Of a stretch of DNA of 64,000 nucleotides, positions 46,171 to 56,567 are shown one piece after another. This DNA is from Diphasiastrum complanatum (lineage: Eukaryota; Streptophyta; Lycopodiopsida; Lycopodiales; Lycopodiaceae): contig CM055099.1 of NCBI GenBank assembly GCA_029204225.1, positions 68,255,084 through 68,319,083 on the forward strand, given 5' to 3'. The notes under the pieces were generated by a model. That model was not told the DNA's origin and did no database searches. It saw only the letters and a program-made list of their open reading frames with translations. Both the position numbers and the translations under genes were made by a program. The stretch's first letter is position 1. Each line of letters opens with the position of its first letter.

Positions 46171-47206
46171 TGGTTTCGGACCTAGCAGAGCAGATAAAGG
46201 CAAGAGCATTGCAGCTCTAGGAGTATCTCCTAGAAGATCGACAAGAGAACAAAGAGAGACAACAAGATTTGTGCCAGGCAGCTCAGCTTCTACATCTAAA
46301 GAGTTTTGTGGATTCAGTGGAGAACCACAAACATTCAAAAAAGCAATTGAATGTCCAAAGAAGGACAAATGAATCCAAGCCATGAATGAGGAGATGGAAT
46401 CCATGAGGAAGAATCAGGTATGGACATTGCAGCCATTACCATATAAGCGAAAGACTATAAAATGCAAGTGGGTATACAAGCTCAAGTATGGACCGAATGG
46501 AGATATTTCTAAGTATAAAGCAAGACTTGTAGCGAAGGGGTTTTCTCAGAGATATGGTATTGACTATGCTGAGACCTTCTCTCCTGTCATGAAATATTCA
46601 TCCCTACGTTTATTGTTTGCATATGCAGCTGCTTATGATCTCAGGATTCACATCATAAAGACATCGTTCTTACATGGCGAGCTAGATGAGGAAGTCTACA
46701 TGGATCAACCTTCAGGCTACATTTCGAATTCACTTCCTACTTATGCATGCAGAATGCATTGGAGTATCTACAGTCTAAAGCAGTTAGCGCGACAATGGTA
46801 TAAGAAGAAAGATCAAGCTCTGAAATCCTTAAGATTCGAGCCACTAATGGCTGATTCCAATGTTTATGTAAGAATTACAAATGGGAAGATCATCATTGTA
46901 ACTGTGTATGTGGACGACATTCTGATACTCTACAAAAGTGAAGAGCTTATTACTAAGGTGAAGTATGATATCTTGAAACATTTCGAGATTGCTGACCTGG
47001 AAGAAGCCAGATGTTATCTTGGCTTACAGATTGACATGGACTATGAGGGAGGTAAATTGTATCTTTATCAGTCCAGATATACCCAAAAAATCCTAGAAGA
47101 TTTTAGGATGTTGAGCTGCAAGGGAGCAAATATTCCCATGCTTGTAGGAACAGTCCTGATGAATGAAGACTGTTTGAAGACTGAAGAAGAACGAGAATTG
47201 ATGTAG
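46171..47206 (+). pseudogene. copia-A copy 3 reverse transcriptase (partial)
   Basis: From about 46240 the read includes the linker matching RFVPGSSAFTSEEF of copy 1. Then from 46382: MNEEMESMRKNQVWTLQPLP, KCKWVYKLKYGPNGDISKYK, FSQRYGIDYAETFSPV. The motif A region reads IHIIKTSFLHG where copy 1 has IHIVDEKTAFLHG: a two-codon loss removes the catalytic Asp. YVDDILILYKSEEL is intact. The frame ends at TAG 47204-47206. Confidence 0.88.
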
Positions 47207-47212
47207 CTTACA

Positions 47213-47895
47213 CCATATAGATGGATCCACATGTGTGAGGACCTGTCCACACGTGTGAAATGTTAATCATGATATTTAGATCCATTGTACTTAGATTTTA
47301 TTTGAGTCAAATATCAAATAATCTAAATTGTAGGAGCTATCTCCTAGATTGTAGGAATCTATAAAGTCAACCCTAACCACCAATGGTGATGTGGAAAATT
47401 AGTTGGATCTTATCTAAAGTGGATATTAATGAGTACAATGAGTTGTCCCACGCATGTTGGAAGCGGCCTAGAGAGAGATTATGATGATTGTGTACTTGAT
47501 CCATGATGGATCCATTTAATGGTTAATGATGAGAAATATTGATTTGGGAGCAATCTTGGTGTTTTCACTCTATTAACAAGTTCTTTGTGGATGAATGCTT
47601 AGGATCTGATAAGTAAACACTTTTTCTGGTAGCAAGCTGTATACTTGTTATACTTTACATGTGTGAAGCCTTTTGATCATTATCTTTTAATGTTCTTGCT
47701 TGAATGTGTAGAAATTGTCAGGTAGAAGCTAGATTCGGATGCCAGTTTGAAGATAGATCAACATACCAAGTTGCCAATCACTCTTATTGATCTTTTGTAG
47801 ATCAAAGTGAGTCCTATTTTTTAATTTTTGACACAATCAACAAGCACTGGAGTTTTTAAAATAATCATTAAAATCACTATACAATCTCTCTTTCA
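47213..47895. other. no gene; LTR-like sequence with palindromic motifs
   Basis: CCACATGTGTGAGG (47228-47241) and CCACACGTGTGAAA (47248-47261) lie 20 bp apart, and TTACATGTGTGAAG at 47655-47668. These variants also occur in the solo LTR at 11765-12595, so this is probably a decayed LTR, but TG/CA ends were not fixed. Confidence 0.4.
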
Positions 47896-47898
47896 ATG

Positions 47899-48177
<279 letters not shown>

Positions 48178-48479
48178 ATTTCACAAACTTATTCACATAG
48201 AAACTCACAAATTCAGAAATTCATGCACTCGCGCACGCACGCACACACAAATGCATCCCTGTCACATGTTCACTACCATAACTATACCATAACACACATT
48301 AACTCTCTTTCTCTCTCTTTATCTCACAATTTATCTTTCTCTTTTCTCAAAACAAAACAAACTATATTTGTCCCAAAAAAACAAAAACAAACTAGAATAA
48401 ATAAAAAACAAATCACGTTTCAATCAAATTTCATTCTCTTTCTCTCACACCATACCAAACCAAAGACAAAATCATAAGG

Positions 48480-50135
48480 AAACTAACCTAAAGGCAAAAC
48501 TAAAAACAAGGAGCGCTAAAGGCAAAGAAAGTACAGAGTCGCTCCAAGTCACTCAAACAATCCTACAAAAATGAATTTGCAAATGAGTTTCCTAGGAGTA
48601 AAAGCCCAAATAATGTTGGATTCCGACAACGAATTTATCCGTCAAAATCCAACATTCATGTTAAATAAAAAAAATGTCAAATAAGAGAAACTATGGATTG
48701 TTGACGTGGATGTCTAAATCCGATGAAATAAATGTTTCGTCAAAATCCGACATCCATGTTAGATGCCACCTTGTAACATGGTTGCTACGTTGGTTATCTA
48801 TCAAAATCAGATGACCAATTTAACAATTATTTCGTGCTCATTGCCAAACGGTGTTGAAGTTCATTTCCAGGCGTGTTCAAAAGATCTGTCGAATTTCGAT
48901 GTGTCAAAATCCAATAGAAGTCAATTTTTTTGAAATTTCATCAGATGTGCCTTCCGGCTTCTTGTTGTAGTGTATGAATCAATTCAAGTACATTTTTAAC
49001 ACTTTCCGTGCCACCCTATTTGAATTTCTCCATGTGGTGTTTTCTCATCGAGTAATTTTTACAAATTCGATGTTTCTCATCTTGTAGAGCTAGTAATCCC
49101 CTCACCATTTTTGATTTGTCCATTAAACGCAAGCTACCATAGTTCAAAAGGCTTATCGTGTAATGTCATAGTTTAGATTGAGTTGCTAGACCATACTCAT
49201 CAGGTTTGATTGTTGTGGCCTAGTTCACATGTTCATGATTCATTCCAAGGGAATAGTGCTTCCCTTGCGAAGTTAGCTTGCAAACTATCCTCTTCCTATT
49301 CTAACCACTCCTAGATTAACCCCACAAGCAACAAGAAAGAGATGGTGGAGGCAATTTATACTCATCCCTCTCTCACCTCTCTAAATATCACAATAAAGAG
49401 CAATGCAAAGGAAAGAACAAATGGACACAAGAATCAAACAGAAAGAAGAGAGAAGAGTGAGAGAGTAGAGTGCAAGGATGTTCTAATCTAATTTTGGCAG
49501 AATGTCCTTCTCCTGTTGAACATGAAAATAAGATAAAAGAAGTGTCTTTTTATAGATGGAGAAGGGCCTTGCCCCTTTCTCCTATTGGCTAATTACAATT
49601 GCAAGGATTCTAATCCAAGCTGATTAAGTTAACAGAAAAGAGATCTAATAATGCTAAGAAAGCACAATGGGAACTCACATGTTTCATGTGAGTTCTAATT
49701 TGGGCCCTTTTAGCTTTTTTATTCACAACTTGACTTAGGGCCGCTAATGTCATTTTAGAGTTTTAAGCCCATAGCTTATTCCTAGTAAGTTCTACAAAAC
49801 TAATTTTCTTGCTCATTGGGTTGGGTTTATACATGCAGAAAGCCAGTGCCTTCGCACTTATTACTCTATTATACAATGTACTATAGTGGGGCCCACTTGG
49901 TAAGCTTAGCCAATAGTACTTTAGTGGTGGGACCCACTAAGTGCCCAACATTGACTATATCTAGCTTGTATAGACCACTCATGATACCCCATCACAATCA
50001 TTTTGTAGTCATGATCCATATCTTTCATCAAGAAACCATTTTTGGCAAATTCAACTTTCAGATGTTGATTCACCATGACACCAACAAAAAACAGGCTTTT
50101 CTTTAGCCTAGATATATAGAGTACATTAGTAGTAT
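48480..50135. other. no gene recognised
   Basis: Low-complexity CA/CT-rich sequence grades into AT-rich DNA. Short frames only. A word similar to GGATTCCGACAACGAATTT/AAATCCGACATCC recurs at 48620-48920. Confidence 0.55.
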
Positions 50136-50138
50136 TCT

Positions 50139-50480
50139 TTAGCTTTTCACTTGAGATTTATACTGAAATATATTTCCCACTTCTTGAATCTTACATTCAT
50201 GTCCATTGGCTTGTGTGACTTTTTCTCCATCGTCAATTAGTGAGAAACTTTCAAACCAATCTCTTGTTTTGGTCATGTCCCTAGTAGCACCAAAGTCAAC
50301 GAACCGTATCTCACCATCATCAATTTGCGAAGCTAATGCAAATGAAAATACATTGGTCTCATCCTCCTCCACATCTTCTTCTACTAAATTTTCTTGTTGC
50401 TTTACTTTCTCCTACTTGATATCAGTCTTCTTATAGCACTCTCTCACTCAATGGCCTTGCTTATGACAATAGTAATATTT
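50139..50480 (-). pseudogene. copia protease and zinc-knuckle fragment
   Basis: The minus strand reads YCHKQGH, stop, VRECYKK (a broken CCHC knuckle, about 50480-50435), then EDETNVFSFALASQIDDGE and RFVDFGATRDMTKTRDWF. The latter is the copia protease active site with DFGA in place of DSGA. Downstream it is cut at about 50150. Confidence 0.7.
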
Positions 50481-50654
50481 ATCTTTTTTTTTTTTTCTAC
50501 TTTGTAGAAGACTCTCCTTCCTCCTCAGTGTCCTTGTCCTTCTTGGAAATTTTTTTCATCCTTTTTGCTTTCCTTTGGTTTGCCTTTGGCCAGCAATGCC
50601 TGATCTTCCTATGTGGCTTTCCATGATCCACACAAGCCCTTGCTTCTCTTAGGA

Positions 50655-50850
50655 GAAGATAGGCTTAACATGAATGAAGGACTACAGATATTTGTGAGTG
50701 AGATTGCATCAAGGGAGAGATTATAAAACCTTTGAAGAGCTACACAAGATCTTATTATAGGAAGAACAGAGATGTGAGGTAGTAAGCATGAGCAGTTTCA
50801 TCCTTCTTTTGAAGACTTTGGAAAAGTTGTCTCCTTAGGGTTAGGACCAG
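50655..50850 (+). pseudogene. copia gag fragment, plus strand
   Basis: In shifting frames: LQIFVSEIASRERL, then YKTFEELHKILL and EEQRCEVVS. This matches the gag segment that reads FVTSIATRENLPTYEELG in copia-C. It is short and broken. Confidence 0.5.
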
Positions 50851-50869
50851 TGTTGGCCAGGTATTGATT

Positions 50870-51790
50870 TTTTTTTTCCGGTTCTCAACCCGATTCTAAA
50901 GACCCTAACCGGCGGGTACACTATTTCTCAAGGATCAGCTTCTATGTAGAACCGGTGGGTATGCTTTTTTGTACGAACCGACCACAATTGAGAACCGTCG
51001 GGTCCCTTTGAGCCTTGGAATGAGGTTGAGATCCAGACCGTCATTTGGAGCGGGGTATAACCCAAGTATCAATTCACCCTTCAAAACCTAACATTTATTG
51101 AGGGCTTTTAGCAAGTGAGGACATCATGATAGATGAGAATGTAGACCTTACTTATTGAGGAGTATGGACTTTTTCATGCGTAGGATGAGTAAGAAAATGT
51201 TAAGATAGACATTGTAACAAGACTTTTTTCAAGGCTATCATTTTTGTTGATGGCTAGTTAGTTGATAAGTGGAATGTTAAAAACTTAAGACAGTGTGCAA
51301 CAAGACTTTTTTTTAGCGGCTTTTATATAAGTAATATTTTTAGAGTGTTTACGTATTTGAGATGTTTAGTTGTGAAGTGTGATTTTTTTTTTGCACAATT
51401 GAAATATCATAGACATTGAAGAGTGTGAGATTTTGATGAGTAATTGTTAAGTGGAGGAATGCTCAAATTTTGTGCACTTACACTTCTTTTATGTGCCTTC
51501 CACGTGTCTTTTGATAAATAATGTGAGAGAATTTTAACATAGTATGCAACAATAATTTTCGAAATGATTTTTAATTTATTTTTTTTAAAATAGTATATAT
51601 TGAGAACCTGATATAGGAACCGACAGTTCTTAATAGAGTAATAATCGACAGATTGAAAACCGCCAAGATTTAGCTTATAAGATATTATTGAGAACCGCCA
51701 GATGTAAATATTTTAAATGTAATCCAATACCTTGAACTGGCGGTTCTTGGTTTCGAAAAAAGGGCAATACCTTGAACCGGCGGGGAAAAG
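50870..51790. repeat. GAACCG-rich segment, possible decayed DNA transposon
   Basis: CCGGTTCTCAACC near the left edge and repeated GAACCGS/CGGTTCTTG words near the right edge (51737-51783) occur in opposite orientations. CCAGGTATTG (50859-50868) is mirrored by CAATACCTTG (51725-51734, 51765-51774). The interior is very AT-rich with no ORF. Terminal repeats and a target duplication could not be fixed. Confidence 0.3.
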
Positions 51791-52129
51791 CTTACTTATA
51801 GTACTATCATGGAGGTATGTTCCATGAATAGAGTAAACCTTAAAATAAAGAGAGACGTTGATCGTTGAGAGATAGAGAGTTCAAATAGCAATGATCGGCT
51901 TATACAGTGCTTTCTAAACTTGACGGTACCACATGTGCCTAGTTCTAGAATTATCGGACGTCTTTCTTTTACGAGCCCTTTGAGTGCTCTTAAGCAATTT
52001 TGTCAATGTACTTGTCAATGAATGTGAATATATAGTTTGTGGGAGAGCAATTTTGTCTTGTCTTGTCTTGTTGCACTTAACGTTGTGTTGTGGTGATTGA
52101 TTCGGTTGGGTTTTAAATTGTATTCTCAA

Positions 52130-52895
52130 CTATGGCTCTCCACTTTATCAAGATGAATGTCTCTAATGAGATTTTGAGAGAGACTGGTGATTGCAACTCG
52201 GCCAAGCAAGCTTGGAATACTCTCAAAGCTATTTATGAAGCCAAAAATACCTCTAGGCTCCTCACTCTTTAATCTTTCAAAGTTCCCAAAAGAGTGATGA
52301 GAGTGCCACTAATTATGTGTTGAGAGTGAAAGATACTCATAGGGAGCTTGCTTGCATTTGAGGATCTATAAATCAAAGTGAGCTAGTCCAAGTCATACTT
52401 AATGGCTTGAGAGATGAGTATGAGAACCTTGTCCAATCCTATGCCATCAAGGAGGAGCTACCTATTCCTCTTCCACCTTCAAGATGGATGACTTTTGGTA
52501 TATTGATAGTGGAGCATCTTCACATATGTGTAGCTCCAAGGATTCCTTTTCAACTATTATGCCTTATGAAGGAATCAAAAAGTCCATATATATTGCAAGT
52601 GATCAAGAGTGCAAAATTGAAGGAGTAGGGACTATTCCCTTGAAGCTTGCATCATCAAAAGTTCTATCTCTTCAAAAGGTTCTTTTTGTTCCCAGGATTA
52701 CAAAGAATCCTATAAGTGTTGTGACTTGATGGTGGCCTCGATGTCAATTTCCATATTGACAATTGTGTGATCAAGAAGGATGGTGAGATCCTTGTATATG
52801 GATTTAGATATGGAGTCATCTACAAATTGAACCCAAGAGAGAGTACAAAATCTCTTGATGTTGCTTATGTTCTATTTGGTCCTATCAGCCATTGA
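52130..52895 (+). pseudogene. copia gag-protease fragment
   Basis: ATG at 52131: MALHFIKMNVSNEILRETGD, SAKQAWNTLKAIYEAKNTSR (UBN2 gag), then after a stop VLRVKDTHRELACI, GLRDEYENLVQSYAIKEE. The zinc knuckle is missing. At 52484 the protease begins: DDFWYIDSGASSHMCSSKDS and LASSKVLSLQKVLFVPRITK, continuing as GEILVYGFRYGVIYKLNP. It ends near 52890. Confidence 0.8.
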
Positions 52896-53100
52896 GAATG
52901 CGCATACTGAGTCTACTAGATATGACATTTGACAAAGCAATCAGTCTTGTCACTAATGAGAGACTGATGAGGGATGAAGGAGAAGGAAACAGTGACCAAG
53001 AGAAAGCTCTCTTCACAAAAGGAAGGAAAAAAAAACAAGAACAAGTCTAGATTCGACAAGACAAACACAAAGTCTTTGAGCATCAAGATAGCCAATGAAA
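52896..53100 (+). pseudogene. copia gag C-terminal fragment, same family as 63298-64000
   Basis: Frame: LLDMTFDKAISLVTNERLM, QEKALFTKGRKKK, then FDKTNTKSL-like sequence. The end matches the minus strand of 63950-64000 (KKKNKS, FDKMNTKSM). It is a small scrap inserted between two other copia fragments. Confidence 0.6.
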
Positions 53101-54225
53101 ATACATTTATTTGTCCTATAATCTAGCTTCTTCCTAAGCTATTTAGGAATGTGAACAAAACATATACAACCAAATATATTTAAATGATTGATACTAGGTG
53201 GCAATAGCTTCTGTCCAAAACATCGCAAGTACGTGTGCTTGATGTAGCATGGATCTGGCTGAGTTGAGAAGAGTTCGATTCTTCCTTTCTACAAGCCCAT
53301 TTTATTGAGGTGAATAGAAAGTGGTGAACTGTCTTCTAATACCATGTTCAGCCATGTCGTCGGACATCTCATTAGAGAGGTATTCGCCACCGCCATCAGT
53401 TCGGAGTGCTTTCACTTTTGTAGATGTTTGTGTCTCAGCCATGGCCTTCAATCTCTTGAAGCATTCAAAGGCTTCAGATTTGTGCTTAATGAACATGACT
53501 GTAGACCATCTAGAATAATCATCTATGAAAGTGATAAAATAGATTGCATCTCCTAAGGACGGAGTTGGCATTGGACCACAAAGATCGCTATGTACAAGAT
53601 CCAATACATGCTTTGTTTTGATGGAATGTGATTTGGGAAACTTGCTTCTGGAGTGTTTGCCATAAACGCATAATTCACAAAAGAAAGATTTCCTATCTAA
53701 TGAAGAAGGGAAATACAATCCATCAGCTAAATTACTACAATGCATATAGGAAAGTGATCTTGTATTCACGTGTCCAAATCGACTATGCCACAAGGTAGCA
53801 TTATCGTTTACATGTTCATGAGAGACACTAGCTAATGCAACTGAATTAGAGAGTATGTAAAGATTTTTTATTCTAGTGCATGTAGTTAGAGTAGTATCTT
53901 CTTCTTATATTGTACACTGCTCGGATGAGAAAATAGCAGTGTAGCCCTCATCAGTTATATGAGAAACTGATAACAAGTTCTTTGGTAGCTGAGGTTCGTG
54001 AAGGACGTTGGGTGACACAAATAGATAGATCGTTGTTGAATGTGATCTTGACTGTCCCTTTGCCTTCCATGCGTATAGTGCTTGAATCTCCGAAGTAGAT
54101 GAATTGATCTCTACTCTAAGCTGCATACTCGGTAAACCATTCCTTGCGAGAGGTCATGTGTTGGGTAGCGCCGCTGTCCAGGTACCAGCTATCACAGTCT
54201 TCCTTGTTGTTGCTGTAAGCCATTA
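53100..54225 (-). pseudogene. copia protease-integrase fragment
   Basis: The minus strand begins with YLDSGATQHMTSRKEWFT (about 54190-54135, protease Asp present). It continues PQLPKNLLSVSHITDEGYTA (54126-53905) and the integrase: WHSRFGHVNTRSLSYMHCSN, CELCVYGKHSRSKFPKS, HSDLCGPMPTPSLGDAIYF (first Asp), TFIDDYSRWSTVMFIKHKSE, LRTDGGGEYLSNEM (second Asp), FTTFYSPQ. It then runs on with stops to about 53100. Gag and RT are missing. Confidence 0.85.
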
Positions 54226-54569
54226 ACAAGTGCGTATCTTGCTCCTTAAATTCTTGTTTGATTCAATATTTTGCATTTTCGGAAGAACCCTTAATTTGAT
54301 AGGATCTCTTGATTTTAAATTGTTGGACTTTTAGATTGTGTTTCAATCTTAGGTGTTGGAAAAAGTTCATCATATTTTGTTTGGATCTAGTGTGATCAAG
54401 AAATCAACATTCTATGTGCTAGGATTTGCTAGAGAGAGAAAAGGAGAGGCTAGATTGTTTCCAAATATTTGTGATTTCTTCTTGAGTTTCATTTGTTGAT
54501 TTTTAAGAGAGTGCTAAGTGCATTGGAACAAGGTCAAAGAGAAGATCAGATCATTGCAACATCACAACC

Positions 54570-54860
54570 TCAAGTGGCTTCATGTTGAAAGGAAATGATA
54601 GGTTTACCTCAACAAATTATTCAACTTGGAAGGTGAGGATGGAATCTTTGCTTGAGATGAATGATTTGATGCATATTGTTATAGGCGTGTAGGATAGACC
54701 ATTGGCACCTCAAGAACAATTGATGTATTTCTGGTATGTTGAAAGGGCGAGAGGTGATGAGGACACTTGGGAGGGAGAAGACTATTTAAGGCTAACCTTC
54801 TATTGTTTGCTCCCACTAGGAGGAGACTCTTAAAGGGGGAGAGAGTGTTATGTAGAAATC
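54570..54860 (+). mobile_element. copia remnant: gag N-terminus fused to polypurine tract and LTR start
   Basis: MLKGNDRFTSTNYSTWKVRM and SLLEMNDLMHIVIGV (54583-54700) are a copia gag start. Only about 150 bp later comes AAAGGGGGAGAGAG (54833-54846), a polypurine tract, followed by TGTTATGTAGAAATC, a plausible LTR start. Nearly the whole gag-pol interior is deleted between them. Confidence 0.55.
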
Positions 54861-55043
54861 TATGATTTGAATAGTGAATGCTTCATGCAAGCTAAGATTC
54901 CGTTAGGATTGCTTGAATTTTCATTCGAATAGTGTTGATGTTTTTGGGATTGAATAGGTCAGATTTAGGGCTAGGGCTATTTTAGGGTTAGGGTTATATT
55001 CTTAGGGTTTCTAAAAGTGAAAATAGCCATATAGTGAGGGGTT

Positions 55044-55045
<2 letters not shown>

Positions 55046-55103
<58 letters not shown>
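55046..55103 (+). repeat. (GA)n microsatellite, about 58 bp
   Basis: Uninterrupted GA dinucleotides, probably inside or beside the LTR that starts at about 54847. Confidence 0.95.
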
Positions 55104-55106
<3 letters not shown>

Positions 55107-55139
55107 TTTAATCATTGACTTTAAGTTTATGTAAATTCA

Positions 55140-56567
55140 TGCATGAGCAACATCAACTTTATGTCTAAATGACATGGATTTTATTTGTAGGGTGGTACCT
55201 TTCGAGATCAAAAAGGACCCTGAGGCATCTAACGTCTTACTAAAGCAAGTAGGGAAAATCTTGAATCACTTTTTAAGGATGTCTTCTTCAATCACCAGAT
55301 TAAGCTCATGGTGCAAAGTTTTTATTTAAGAGCACGAGGTATGGGGGCAATTAATAAAGATAAGATAGTTGAGCACGAGGTTGAGTGTCCATGCGCAACA
55401 ACAACATCGACGACCGCAACGACACATCTCACACATCAGAACTCAAGTCTTAAACCTCAACATCGATCTCGAAAAGACTGCTTTTGTTAGTATCATTCTA
55501 TTTAATAGCATAAATTGGAGATTCTTTTTGGGACGTAATTGCTCATAAAGCGTCTATTTACTTCTGTCCTCTGCCCGCTCGCTTGACCCAATGTCCCAAG
55601 ATCTACCCAAGCACGCTTCTGCAGCGGGTGGGGGTAATGGCTTGTGGCCGGCAGGCTCCCTATGTGTTCACTGTTTAATACAGAAGCCAGCTCAAGCTCA
55701 ATGCTGCCTGCTAGTATTTCGGTTGAAATGGTCGTAAGTTACTCGATCGATACATTTTTTTAAATTGTACCTTTCGAAAATCGCTCTAAAAAATTGAACT
55801 CCGATGCTGGAGCATTGAGCTATTGATCTATTTTTCTTAGAAACCAACTTTATGAAGGCACCTGACAACCGATGAACTGGGAAAAGAAAGAAGAGCATGA
55901 ATTGTGAAAGATGCCAATTATAATCCTTCACTGCAAAGTATATCGTTATGGTTAATTATGAACTGACGCATGACATCTAGTTTTGACTTTTGGAAAAAAG
56001 GGAAAAAAATTTGGATCAAGGAGGCTTTTTTAATAGCTTGAATTGGATTCTACGTATCTTCGTCCGGCTCCAAGCACATTGTCATGAACTCACGAATAGA
56101 GTACAGAGTACAGACTCCTCATCCTGAATCAGGCCAGCACAGATGCATATTGTAGATGATGAAGACTTTTTTATCTTCCAAACAATGAGACCATTGACAA
56201 TAGTGTCGAAAGTAGTCTTCAGCAACAAATAGGAGCATTATGAGAGAGTAGCCGACTCAAATTTACGTATTTAGGGTCTTTTTCTCCAATGCACTTGAAA
56301 AAACAGAAAATGTTCTAGATCTCCCGTTATTGTAGGATAGAATACTAGGACAGCTTAAGGAACCTCTCAGAAAAATATCTGTTTGGCTATTTTTTCTGTT
56401 GAAATCAAAGACACCGCCAGCTGCTTCAATTGGTTTCACAATTTCTACGTGCACAATTTCTACGTGTAGGCACAATTGAGTCACTCTGAAAATTTAAAAT
56501 CCGTCTATTAGCTCCTCCGCTTAGTCTCTCAGGTAGAAGGTGAAAGATTTCAAGTCTGTTTTGTAGC
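55140..56567 (+). other. no gene recognised; includes upstream region of the XS gene
   Basis: Short frames only. The last several hundred bases should contain the promoter and leader of the gene starting at 56568, but no TATA box, start site or upstream exon could be identified with confidence. Confidence 0.5.

Larger units (their letters stand above)
44624..47212 (+). mobile_element. copia-A copy 3: LTR fused to integrase-RT
   Basis: The 5' LTR starts TGAAGAAACAAAAC at 44624 and matches the reverse complement of the LTR at 3893-4917 until about 45350. There it passes straight into integrase (CTTGTACATTCTAACATC, equivalent to LVHSNIFGPF). LTR end, primer-binding site, gag, protease and integrase N-terminus are deleted. 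The right end stops at about 47212, before the end of RT and before RNase H. Confidence 0.87.
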
